This document shows positions 16,723 to 25,646 of a DNA stretch of 64,000 nucleotides, piece by piece. Source of the stretch: Verrucomicrobiota bacterium (lineage in GTDB: Bacteria > Verrucomicrobiota > Verrucomicrobiia > Opitutales > Opitutaceae); assembly GCA_023428905.1 (NCBI GenBank), contig JAEYWP010000004.1, forward strand, positions 1 through 64,000, in the 5' to 3' direction. Position numbers and translations under genes: made by a program. Under the pieces are notes generated by a model that made no database searches, had not been told where the DNA came from, and was given only the letters and a program-made list of their open reading frames with translations. How positions within the stretch are numbered: position 1 is the first letter of the stretch; each line of letters opens with the position of its first letter.

Positions 16723-16877
16723 GGGGTGCGCCCGGGAGGGTGCACCTGCTGGGCATGAGAAGAAACCATGTGAGTCTATTGACCGCCCCGCGGAGGGAAG
16801 GCCTAGCCGAAGGGCACCACTGCTCGAGCGTTGGGCGCGGGTTAGTGCTGGCTCACGTCGCCCACCCCGGGACTTCG

Positions 16878-18431
16878 TCAGCGAGCAAGCTCCGCCGCCC
16901 ATTTCTGGGCCGTATCCCGATGGCGCTGGGCGTCCGTCGCGTCGCCGCGCTGGAGAGCCAGCCGCGCCTTCTGAAGGTGCCATTCACGGAGCAGGCGTTT
17001 GGGCTCCTCCAAGCCTGGATACGATTCGTAGAGCGCGCGCAGGTGCGGTTCTGCTGCGTCGAGGTTGTCCCGGCTCATCTCCACTTCCGCAAGCAAGCCC
17101 AATGCCTTCGGAAAGGTGGGCTGGATCTGCAGGGCCTGCGTCAGCGCAGCAATGGCATCCTCGGTCCGCTCCGCATGCAGGAGCGCGAGCGCGCGGTTGA
17201 AATGGAGTTCGGCGTCAAACGGGAGCCCTTCCCGCGCCCGGTCGAAGGCGATCAACGCCTCGCTCGCGCGATTGAGATCCAGCAGCGCCACCCCGCGAGC
17301 ACCCTGGATTTCGGGCGTGCCCGGCAATGCCGCCAGTCCGTCGTCCGCCACGCGCAGGGCCGCAGCGGGATCGCCCGCCACCCGGTGAGCCTCGGCCAGG
17401 GCGATCCACAGGGATGCGGGAACTCCTGGGGAAGCTCGGCGCACACCCTCCGCTAGCACACGCACCGCACCGGCCGGGTCCCCTCCCTGGAGCGCGAGAT
17501 CGCCGAGACGTTCGTAGCCGGAGGCGTCGGAGGGTGCGAGAGCGATGGCTCGCTCGAGGAGGGGTTTGGCTTCAGTCAGCCTTCCGGTTTGGAAGGCGAT
17601 GGTTCCCAGCACACCCAGGCGTTTCGGGTCGAAACACCAGGCGGAAAGTCCATCGATCCACGGATCATCCGCCTCCCGAAAACGGCCTGCCTCGCGACCC
17701 AGCCAGCGTTGCCAGCGCGCGCCCGCCACGTCTCCCTGCTGAGCGAGGTATTCCGCATGCAAATTCACTCCCGGGGAAAATTGCGGGTGCTGCCGTGCAA
17801 GCCTTGCGGCCAAGGCAGCCGCCGCCGTGTCTCGACCCCGCTGCTGCTCAATACGGACGAGACCGAGCAGCGCGTGCGGGTCGTTGGGAAGCAGTTTTGC
17901 CCGGCGGGAGAAGAGCTGTTGGGCGGTCTCTGTGTCCCCGCGTTTGAGGGCGATGTTGCCGAGGTGCAGCAGCGCTGGGGCGTAGTCCGGCTCAAGCCGC
18001 ACGACCTCCTGGAGGAGGCGCCTCGCTTCTTCATTGTCCCCGGCGATGCGACGCACGTCGGCGAGAAAATGCCAAATCTGGGGGTTGTCTGGTGTCAGTG
18101 ACGCCAGCAGCCGCCAGCACGCTTCTGCTTCGCGAAGATACCCGTTGGCATGGAGTAATCGTGCGAATTCCTCCAGATCGGCCGGTGCCCCTGACTTCGC
18201 CGCCTTTTGCCGCGCGTCCTGCAGGCGTTGCGCCACTGTCTGAACCGAACCGGCCGAGGCAGGTACTGCGGGAATCTGCTGGCCGTGATCACCCCGGGTC
18301 TGGTGCACCCAAACCGCCACCGAGAGCGCGGCACCGGCGGCGACCAACAGGACCAGCCGCCGCCCGGCCCGCGCACGGGTGGACTTCCGAGGCGCAGGTT
18401 TGCGTTCGGGCCTTCTCACTGGCGGCGCCAC
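16878..18431 (-). CDS. Membrane-anchored TPR protein
   Basis: A 517-residue protein with a basic N-terminus (KPAPRKSTRARAGRR), one membrane span (LVLLVAAGAALSVAVWVH) and then tetratricopeptide repeats from about residue 80 to the end. Clear repeat units include YAPALLHLGNIALKRGDTET, LGVLGTIAFQTGRLTEAKPL and DAELHFNRALALLHAERTED. TPR arrays mediate protein-protein contacts; the orientation implies a periplasmic array held by the N-terminal anchor. The GTG start overlaps the stop of the FG-GAP lipoprotein gene upstream by 16 bp, so it is the third gene of a coupled operon with that protein and a GT-C-like membrane protein. The specific role is unknown. Confidence 0.85.
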   Translation of the reverse strand: MAPPVRRPERKPAPRKSTRARAGRRLVLLVAAGAALSVAVWVHQTRGDHGQQIPAVPASAGSVQTVAQRLQDARQKAAKSGAPADLEEFARLLHANGYLREAEACWRLLASLTPDNPQIWHFLADVRRIAGDNEEARRLLQEVVRLEPDYAPALLHLGNIALKRGDTETAQQLFSRRAKLLPNDPHALLGLVRIEQQRGRDTAAAALAARLARQHPQFSPGVNLHAEYLAQQGDVAGARWQRWLGREAGRFREADDPWIDGLSAWCFDPKRLGVLGTIAFQTGRLTEAKPLLERAIALAPSDASGYERLGDLALQGGDPAGAVRVLAEGVRRASPGVPASLWIALAEAHRVAGDPAAALRVADDGLAALPGTPEIQGARGVALLDLNRASEALIAFDRAREGLPFDAELHFNRALALLHAERTEDAIAALTQALQIQPTFPKALGLLAEVEMSRDNLDAAEPHLRALYESYPGLEEPKRLLREWHLQKARLALQRGDATDAQRHRDTAQKWAAELAR

Positions 18432-19726
18432 AGGGTGATGTTGCTCATGTCTTTGAAAGGCGGATACGCATGGAAACCCCCGGTGACGATCTCTGGGGTG
18501 CCATCCCCGTCTAGGTCGCCCACGGCGGCGGAGACAAGCTGAGTGGGGCGGTGGGCGATCACCCGCGGTTCGAAGCCTCCCTTGCCGTCATTCAGCCAGG
18601 CCATCACAGACACGGCCGTCGGATCGTCCCAGTCGGCAAAGCCGCTCACCGCCAGCAGGTCCGTGTCACCATCCCCATCAAGGTCGGCGGCGCAGGGTGA
18701 ATACGCTCCCGGCATGTCACCCACCCGGTGGAAACGGAAGGCTCCACCGCCCTGGTTTTCCAGCCACTGGATACCATGCCAGGGACGGGTGCCGTAACCG
18801 GCGTAGTCAAAACCGTCCCCGTTGGTGTAAACCAGGTCCGGGCGGCCGTCGCGATTGATGTCGGCAACTTCCAGCCCGCTGCTCCCGAAATCCTCGTTGG
18901 TCGACCCCCAGATGACGCGGCCCTGGGGGGAGCCGGATCCAGAGAGGAAGAGGTGAACCTCCTCCCATTCCTGGGAGATCAGGGCGGCGAAATCCTGGCG
19001 GCCGTCCCCGTCAAAGTCCGCCACCGGGGTGTGGACGCAACCGGAGAGGTTGGACACCTGCTGGCTTTCAAACCGCCCGTCGCCCAGGTTACGCATCCAG
19101 CGGACCTCCCCTTGCGCGTATCCGAATTGTCCTACCACCAGGTCCCGCTTGCCGTCGGTGTGGCCGGAAAGATTGGCCGCCCGGACATCGGTCACGCGGG
19201 CAACCCCTTCGAGCAGGACGCGCGGACGAAATTGCAGGTCCACCACGTGGTCGAGGACCACCACCGCGCCGATCCGGTCATTGTTGGGCGTGATCTGTCC
19301 CATCGAGGCGATCAGAATCTCCGCTCTGCCGTCTCCATCGAGATCGGCCACCGAGGCATGCACCGGCCCCGGTATTCCCCGCGCAATAACGTGTTCGCTG
19401 AAAACTCCACGGGGTGACTGACGTATCCAGCGGATGGTGTTGCCGGCCCCGTCGCAGTAGAGGATGTCGGCCAGTTTGTCACGGTCCACGTCCACAATCG
19501 AAACATGGGTGACCAGGGGCCTGCCAAACGCGGAGGCCCGCGAACCCAGGGGCTCCTGGGTGTAAGCCAGCGCGCCCGGGGCTGCCGCCGTCCGAACGGA
19601 CGCGGCAGAGGCGCGCGGGTTTGCGTCGGCACGCGGCGGAGCCTCGCGACCGCAGCCGCCCAAAAAAAACAGGCAGAGTGCTGCGGCGGCTCCGGTGGCC
19701 GGTCGGTCAAGTCGCATCGGGGGCAT
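18416..19726 (-). CDS. FG-GAP/VCBS-repeat lipoprotein
   Basis: A 436-residue predicted lipoprotein. The signal sequence ends in FFLGGC with the lipidated Cys at about residue 25. The rest is a beta-propeller of FG-GAP/VCBS repeats with calcium-binding D-x-D-x-D-G loops: DLDGDGRAEI, DFDGDGRQDF, DINRDGRPDLVY, DLDGDGDTDLLA, DLDGDGTPEIV. Such propellers occur in surface adhesion or recognition proteins. It is translationally linked to both neighbours, sharing one base with the stop of the membrane protein upstream and overlapping the TPR gene downstream. It is related in repeat type, but not in domain layout, to the large VCBS proteins on the opposite strand. Confidence 0.9.
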   Translation of the reverse strand: MPPMRLDRPATGAAAALCLFFLGGCGREAPPRADANPRASAASVRTAAAPGALAYTQEPLGSRASAFGRPLVTHVSIVDVDRDKLADILYCDGAGNTIRWIRQSPRGVFSEHVIARGIPGPVHASVADLDGDGRAEILIASMGQITPNNDRIGAVVVLDHVVDLQFRPRVLLEGVARVTDVRAANLSGHTDGKRDLVVGQFGYAQGEVRWMRNLGDGRFESQQVSNLSGCVHTPVADFDGDGRQDFAALISQEWEEVHLFLSGSGSPQGRVIWGSTNEDFGSSGLEVADINRDGRPDLVYTNGDGFDYAGYGTRPWHGIQWLENQGGGAFRFHRVGDMPGAYSPCAADLDGDGDTDLLAVSGFADWDDPTAVSVMAWLNDGKGGFEPRVIAHRPTQLVSAAVGDLDGDGTPEIVTGGFHAYPPFKDMSNITLWRRQ

Positions 19727-22140
19727 TACAGGAGCGAACGTGCGTCCGGCGGGAGAAGGGTGCGCAACCGCGCTTCCACCGCAGCAGGAATGGAGACCTC
19801 CAGGGCCTTCAGGAGACCAAGATAACGGAAGAGCGTGACAGGTGTAAGCTGGAGCACGGCAGTCTCGTCGAATTCCGGCATCCAGCGTTCGACCAGCTCG
19901 CGGGCGAGGTCGAAGCGCTCCCCCTGCACCAGGGCGAGGGCGAGGGCGGCCCGGCGGTCAAAGGGAAGTGCGTCCACCCGGCTTTCGTCCAAGAGAGGCA
20001 GTGCGGCACGCATGACCTCGCGGAAGAGATCGGCGTCATTCACGGCCACCGCAACCTGGGCACGCGCGACAAGCCCCCCAAGGTCGTCGGTAAAGTGTTC
20101 TTCCAACGTCCGGGCAACGGCGACCGCCTCATCGAGGCGGCCGATTTCGGTGAAATACTCCGCCAGCCGACCCAGGGCGATGGGATGGTCCTGAACCTCC
20201 ACCACCTCGTAAAGGTGAACGGTCTGGTCGCCGAGTCCCGGTACCCGGGGCATCGGGTAGGCGATGGGGCGGAGCCAGCGCGGGGCCACCCATTGGCGAA
20301 GCACGGAAACGAGCGCACGTTGGGGTTCCTTCTGGGTCGCGCTGACGTAGTCGTCTACAAACGTGTCCCACGAGGTCACGGCGACGAAGGACACCTTGCG
20401 GCTCTGGATCATCGCATGGGCCTCATCCTGGAGCGTCGATCCGGAGATCCGGAGCGACAGGGCCAATCCGTCCGCGTTTTCCGGATACGGGCTGGCAACC
20501 GTGCGGAAGCCGCCATGATAAAAGAGCGAGGCGCTGAGTCGTGGCGAGGCGAGCACGATGGACCCAGGCTGGGGGGCCCGGAGGCTGAGCCAGTGCGCCA
20601 GGTCGCGCTCGATCAAGGCGTGGAGTTCATCCTCGCCCACGCGGTCTCCAGCGGGCTGGGAATCCGGCCAGGCAAGGGCGACTCCGGGGAAAAGCCCCGC
20701 CAGCAAAAGGCTGGCCAGGGCCAGGCTGCGCCCTCCCCGCGGAGGGATTTGCACCACCGCCCCCGCGCAGAGCGCCAGTGCGACCAGTGCCGTGGCGCCC
20801 ACCCACGTCCAGCCCCGCAGTTGTACCACGGCAAACGTGAAGGCCACAGCCAGCGAGCAAAGCAGCGCCAGGTGTGTGCGCCGCGCGAGCGGCGCGCTCC
20901 ACGCCTGCACAGCCGCGAGGAAGGTTGCGGCCAGGAGCGGCAGCAGGGTGATGAGAACCCAGGACGCTCGGTCCGCGCCCCAGATCCATTCCCACGAATT
21001 GGACGCAACCGGAGCGCCTGCCACCTGCGCCAGCTGATCGGACGGGTCCGCTCCCGCCACGGAGAGAACCTGTTCGCCGCTCACCTGCAGCACCAGCACG
21101 AGCACGACACCAACGGCGCTAAGTCCGGCGAGAACCTTTTCCTGCGCCGACCAGCCTGGGGCTGCGGAGCGTTGCCACGCGACGAGGGTGCGAGCAGCAC
21201 CGCCTGCGGCCAGCCAGGCGAACACATGCAGCAGGCTGACGCGTTCCGACGACAGGCTCCCCCGCGTGGAGAGGCCCGCATCGATCGCCCAGCCCGCCAG
21301 GGAGAGGGCCGCTCCAGCAAAGACCCAATGCCACGACCGGGGCTGGCTTGCGCCAGGGTTGGGGGTGGACAGGCGTGGTGCCAGGTGTGCCAACACTGCG
21401 GCGGGGAGCAGGACAAGCCCGGTCTGGGGTTCCACCCAGGTGGCCACACCGCCCACCACACCAGCCCAGAGCGATGGTGACCCGGTGCCCATGGACGCCA
21501 ACGGACGTGTCGCAGACGGCTGCGCGGCCGCAGGGCAAAACAGCAGCAGACTCACCACCAGGGCTACGAGCCCCATACTTTGCGGGTCCAGCTGCCCGGG
21601 CACGAAGGCCAGATTGAAGGGGAAAAGGGTGATGAAGCCCAACGCCACGACTGCGGCGGCGACAGATCCGAAGCGTCGTGCGGCGAGGAAGGCCGCGGCC
21701 AGGATACCGATCACCTGGAGAAGGGGATCCGCCCACAAGGCGGCGTGCTCGGAGGACGCCCCCAGTGGTTGCCCTGTGGCAAGGTGGTGGCCCCAGCTCA
21801 CCAGGCCCAGCCAAACCCGGTAGAGAGCAGGATCGCGGATCTCCCGTCCGCGCGGAGCATTGTCAAAATTCGACGTGCGGATACGCACCGAGCCGGTGTC
21901 CAGCATCTCCTGCGTTTGGGCGATCCATTGGTAGGTCTGCGCACTGTCGCCCGGAAAGATGAGATTGCGGTTCCCGCGGGCAAATCCGGTGGGAGTGCTC
22001 TTGTCGGGTGTGCTTTCGGTGGGTACCAGGGCGGAAACCGCCAGGATCCGTTCAGCGCGCACGGCGGCGTTCCACGAGGCGAAGCCGCAGGCGAACAGCG
22101 CCAGGAAAATCCAGGCGAGGGTGGGGAAGGGGAATCTCAT
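19726..22140 (-). CDS. Polytopic membrane protein, GT-C/STT3-like candidate
   Basis: An 804-residue protein with about 10-12 predicted membrane spans in its first 500 residues and a soluble C-terminal part. The first large loop contains NLIFPGDSAQTYQWIAQTQE and ENAPRGRE-like sequence (NFDNAPRGREIRD), then YRVWLGLVSW. An acidic residue in the first loop followed by such a pattern recalls GT-C fold enzymes (oligosaccharyltransferase STT3/PMT), which use lipid-linked sugars. No canonical WWD motif is present. The C-terminal ~180 residues (RLAEYFTEIGRLDEAVAVA) look TPR-like. It heads the leftward operon. The glycosyltransferase label is inference; a transport or scaffold role is possible. Confidence 0.5.
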   Translation of the reverse strand: MRFPFPTLAWIFLALFACGFASWNAAVRAERILAVSALVPTESTPDKSTPTGFARGNRNLIFPGDSAQTYQWIAQTQEMLDTGSVRIRTSNFDNAPRGREIRDPALYRVWLGLVSWGHHLATGQPLGASSEHAALWADPLLQVIGILAAAFLAARRFGSVAAAVVALGFITLFPFNLAFVPGQLDPQSMGLVALVVSLLLFCPAAAQPSATRPLASMGTGSPSLWAGVVGGVATWVEPQTGLVLLPAAVLAHLAPRLSTPNPGASQPRSWHWVFAGAALSLAGWAIDAGLSTRGSLSSERVSLLHVFAWLAAGGAARTLVAWQRSAAPGWSAQEKVLAGLSAVGVVLVLVLQVSGEQVLSVAGADPSDQLAQVAGAPVASNSWEWIWGADRASWVLITLLPLLAATFLAAVQAWSAPLARRTHLALLCSLAVAFTFAVVQLRGWTWVGATALVALALCAGAVVQIPPRGGRSLALASLLLAGLFPGVALAWPDSQPAGDRVGEDELHALIERDLAHWLSLRAPQPGSIVLASPRLSASLFYHGGFRTVASPYPENADGLALSLRISGSTLQDEAHAMIQSRKVSFVAVTSWDTFVDDYVSATQKEPQRALVSVLRQWVAPRWLRPIAYPMPRVPGLGDQTVHLYEVVEVQDHPIALGRLAEYFTEIGRLDEAVAVARTLEEHFTDDLGGLVARAQVAVAVNDADLFREVMRAALPLLDESRVDALPFDRRAALALALVQGERFDLARELVERWMPEFDETAVLQLTPVTLFRYLGLLKALEVSIPAAVEARLRTLLPPDARSLL

Positions 22141-22256
22141 TCTGCAGGGCGTTGGGTACGCGGGTTAAGGCAGCAGGACAGAACCTTAGAGGCCGGGCAC
22201 CTGCAAGCCCATGTCCGTTGACTCCGCGGACATCGCGCATTGTCTCGGAGCGCCCG

Positions 22257-25200
22257 ATGCCTGTCCCTCCCGCCCCTCGTCGTGTGCGCCCGCTTTGTGG
22301 AGCGCCGGTTGTCCTCTGTCTCACCGTGCTGTCGACCCTGATCACCGCGCGTGCGGCCGAACTGCAGACTGCGCCGCTGTCCCGGCCGGAGTCCCAGGGT
22401 GCGACACCCCTCTTCACCCCTGTACCTTCTGAACGGTCCGGACTGGTGGCGGAGAATCGGTACGCCGACCCCAAAATGTGGGGCGAGCGCTTCCAGGAAT
22501 TCAAATTCGGCGCGATCGGCACCGGACTGGCAGCCGGGGACTTCGACAACGATGGCCGGGTGGATCTTTTTGTGGTCAGCAAGACGGAAACCTCGCGGCT
22601 TTTCCGGAATGTGGGCGGACTGCGGTTTGAGGATGTGAGCGAGAAGGCCGGCCTGCTCGGCGGTTCCGGGCTTTGGGAACGAGGTCTTTCGTGGGTGAGG
22701 CAGCTCTCCTCCGGCGAGGGGGAGGCACGCCCGTGGTCGCAGGGCGCATCGTTTGCCGACGTCAACGACGACGGCTTCCTTGACTTGTACGTCTGCCGTT
22801 TTGCGGCGGCCAATCAGTTGTTCATTAACCAGGGCGACGGCACCTTCCGCGAGGAGGCGGCGGAGCGCGGCCTCGCCCTCGTCGATGCCTCCGGACTCGG
22901 AGCATTCTGTGACTACGACCGCGACGGCTGGCTGGACGTGTATGTTCAAACCAACCTGCTGCAGGTCGGCACCGCCCCGAACGGGCAGCGCGACCGCCTT
23001 TTTCGAAACACCGGGGACGGGCGCTTTGTCGAGGTGACTGACCAAGCCGGAATCCGGGGAGAGACGCAGGGCCACTCGGTCCTCTGGTGGGATTACGACG
23101 AGGACGGTTGGCCCGACCTTTACGTCGCCAACGATTTTGCCGCGCCCGATTCCCTGTATCGGAACAATCGCGACGGCACATTCACCGACACGCTCGACGT
23201 CGTGCTGCCCGGCACACCTCATTCTGCGATGGGGTCGGACCTGGCCGACGTAAATAATGACGGTCGGGTCGATGCGCTGGTGGCAGACATGGCCGCGACG
23301 ACCCGTGAAAAGGATCACCGCGGAATGGCGAAGACGCGTGCCCTGCTCGACACGATGGAACGCGGGAGCAGCGCCGCGCCCCAGACGATGCGGAACATGC
23401 TTTTCCTCAACACCGGCACGGGACGGATGCTGGAGGCGGCGCAGATCGCGGGGCTGGAGGCGACGGATTGGACCTGGAGCGTGATGCTCCATGACTTCGA
23501 CTGCGACGGGCGGGTGGACGCGTTTTTCACCAATGGAATGGTGCGGGAGCTGCACAACAGCGACCTCGTACGCCGGATCTCCGCCAGTGAGAGCCTCGAC
23601 GAGGGCATCCGTCTGGAGAAAGCCACCCCGCCCCTGCGGGAGCAGAACCGTGCGTATCAGAATCGGGGAGACCTGGAGTTTGCGGACGTATCGAAGCCGT
23701 GGGGGCTGGACGACGTCGGCGTCAGTTTCGGCTGCGTGGCCGCCGACCTCGATGGCGACGGCGATCTCGATCTCGTTTATGCCAACTACGAAGGCGGGCC
23801 GACCCTGTTTCGCAACAACAGCGTAGAGGGCAACCGGCTGCTGGTCTCCTTGCGCGGGCACACTGCCAACCGTTTCGGTCTCGGCAGCCTGGTCCGGATC
23901 GAGACCGATGCGGGCGTGCAGGTCAGGCCCGTGACTGCCGCCCGCGGTTACCTGTCCAGTCAGGATACTACCGTCCACTTTGGGCTGGGCTCCGCCCGGC
24001 GCGTGAAACAGCTGCGCGTCACCTGGCCCAGCGGTGAGACGCAGACGTTCACCGATCTGGACGTGAACCAGCGGGTGACGATCAACCAACCTGCGGCATC
24101 CTCCGGCGGTGCCGGGCCGGTTTCACCGCCGCCCTCCCTTTTCCGACCGGCCCGCGACCTCACGATGCTGACGGGCGAGGTCGAAGAAGACCTGGTGCCC
24201 GAGGCTACGCGGCAGCCCCTGATCAGCCGGCGCTTCGATCGTCCCGGACCCCAGCTGGCGTCGGCTGACCTCAATGGCGATGGCGCGGCGGATTTCGTGC
24301 TTGGAGGCACGGCGCGCACCTCCGCGCGCGTTTACCTGAGCCAGCCCGGGGGTGATTTTCGGGAAAACCGGTTGCCGGCCGCTGCTGTCGACGACGGACC
24401 GATCCTTACGCTCGATATCGATGCGGACGGAAAGACCGATCTTCTTCTCACGCACGCGGGGGATACGGCGGCTGGAAAGGACCAGGCGTATCAGCCCCGC
24501 CTTTATCTCAACCGAGGGAGCGGTGTCTTCCAGCCCGCGCCGGAGGGCACGCTTCCACGCCTGTCGCTCAGCGTCGGAGCTGCGACCGTGGCTGACGTGA
24601 ACAAGGACGGACTTGCCGACGTGGTGCTGGGTGCGCGCCTCATTCCGGGCCGTTATCCTGCGCCCGCGCCGCTGGCAGTGTGGCTTAATCAGGGCGGACG
24701 TCTCGCGGACGCGACCACCCTGTTGTTTGACGGCGGCGCGCCGGCCGGTCTTTTCACCGGCATCGCCGCGACGGATCTGGATGGCGATGGCTGGACGGAC
24801 CTGGTGGTGGCGCGGGAGTGGGGGACGGTCACTGCCCTCCTCAATCGCGGTGGCCGCAGGTTTGAGGATGCCAGCAGCAGGCTGGGTTTTGACGCGGCCG
24901 GTGCCGGATGGTGGACAACCGTGGCCGCGAGCGACGTCAATGGGGACGGCCGCCCTGACATTGTCGCGGGTAATGTCGGGCTGAATACCAGCTATCGGGC
25001 GAGCAAAGCCGAGCCGGCGCTGGTTTTCGCGGGGGATTTTGCGAGAAACGGCAGCCGGCTCCTGCTCGAGACCCAGTGGGACGGCGGGCGCCTCTATCCG
25101 CGCCGTGGGCGAAACGAGCTTGTTGCCCGCATGCCCGCGCTCAATCGCCGCTTCCCCAGCCATGATGCGTACGCGAAGGCAGACCTGGAAACCGTGGTGG

Positions 25201-25646
25201 GCCGCGAGATGTTGGCCGGGGCGGAGCGGTATGCAGCCACGGAGTTCCGCAGCGGCGTCTTTCTCAGCCAGCCCGACGGCACGTGGCGTTTTGCTGCCCT
25301 GCCGCGGGGTGCACAGTTGGCGCCGCTCACTGCGGTGGTGGTGTCGGATCTGACCGGTGACGGGCAGGCCGACATTCTCGCAACGCAGAATCAGCACATT
25401 GCCCTTCCCTCCGAGGGCCGTTTTGCGGGAGGTCTGGGCTTTTTGGCTGCAGGAGACGGACGTGGCGGTTGGGCGGAGGTGCCGCATGCCGTGAGCGGCT
25501 GGACGGTGCCGGGAGACACGCGCACCCTGCTTCCCGTGGCGGGCCCTCACGGCCCCCGCTGGGTCGTGACCCGAAGCGGGGCAACCGCCCTGGTGTTTGA
25601 GCGCAACGTGCAGGCAGGTGTTGCGACCGATTTGAACCGACCATGA
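22257..25646 (+). CDS. Giant VCBS/FG-GAP protein with ASPIC/UnbV domain (copy 1)
   Basis: An 1129-residue exported protein. After a signal peptide (VVLCLTVLSTLITARAAE) come FG-GAP/VCBS units with calcium loops DFDNDGRVDLFV, DVNDDGFLDLYV, DYDRDGWLDVYV, DYDEDGWPDLYV and DLDGDGDLDLVY. An ASPIC/UnbV domain follows at about residues 520-620 (NRFGLGSLVRIETDAG, ARGYLSSQDTTVHFGLG, RVTWPSGETQTF). A second propeller set fills the C-terminal half. This CRTAC1-like layout is common in Verrucomicrobia and Planctomycetes and usually annotated only by domain. Its stop overlaps the start of the next gene (ATGA). The ATG was chosen because it gives the signal peptide. Confidence 0.9.
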   Translation: MPVPPAPRRVRPLCGAPVVLCLTVLSTLITARAAELQTAPLSRPESQGATPLFTPVPSERSGLVAENRYADPKMWGERFQEFKFGAIGTGLAAGDFDNDGRVDLFVVSKTETSRLFRNVGGLRFEDVSEKAGLLGGSGLWERGLSWVRQLSSGEGEARPWSQGASFADVNDDGFLDLYVCRFAAANQLFINQGDGTFREEAAERGLALVDASGLGAFCDYDRDGWLDVYVQTNLLQVGTAPNGQRDRLFRNTGDGRFVEVTDQAGIRGETQGHSVLWWDYDEDGWPDLYVANDFAAPDSLYRNNRDGTFTDTLDVVLPGTPHSAMGSDLADVNNDGRVDALVADMAATTREKDHRGMAKTRALLDTMERGSSAAPQTMRNMLFLNTGTGRMLEAAQIAGLEATDWTWSVMLHDFDCDGRVDAFFTNGMVRELHNSDLVRRISASESLDEGIRLEKATPPLREQNRAYQNRGDLEFADVSKPWGLDDVGVSFGCVAADLDGDGDLDLVYANYEGGPTLFRNNSVEGNRLLVSLRGHTANRFGLGSLVRIETDAGVQVRPVTAARGYLSSQDTTVHFGLGSARRVKQLRVTWPSGETQTFTDLDVNQRVTINQPAASSGGAGPVSPPPSLFRPARDLTMLTGEVEEDLVPEATRQPLISRRFDRPGPQLASADLNGDGAADFVLGGTARTSARVYLSQPGGDFRENRLPAAAVDDGPILTLDIDADGKTDLLLTHAGDTAAGKDQAYQPRLYLNRGSGVFQPAPEGTLPRLSLSVGAATVADVNKDGLADVVLGARLIPGRYPAPAPLAVWLNQGGRLADATTLLFDGGAPAGLFTGIAATDLDGDGWTDLVVAREWGTVTALLNRGGRRFEDASSRLGFDAAGAGWWTTVAASDVNGDGRPDIVAGNVGLNTSYRASKAEPALVFAGDFARNGSRLLLETQWDGGRLYPRRGRNELVARMPALNRRFPSHDAYAKADLETVVGREMLAGAERYAATEFRSGVFLSQPDGTWRFAALPRGAQLAPLTAVVVSDLTGDGQADILATQNQHIALPSEGRFAGGLGFLAAGDGRGGWAEVPHAVSGWTVPGDTRTLLPVAGPHGPRWVVTRSGATALVFERNVQAGVATDLNRP

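Noticed and set aside
13169..16756. A 1195-codon open frame opposite the TonB-dependent receptor gene
   Set aside because: It is antisense to a gene with a clear signal peptide, plug and barrel pattern; its translation is Val/Arg/Gly-rich with no domain. It arises from the GC-rich codon bias of the real gene.
19621..24089. Long antisense frames over the membrane protein and the first VCBS gene
   Set aside because: Membrane spans and calcium loops on the real strands are unambiguous; the shadows contain none.
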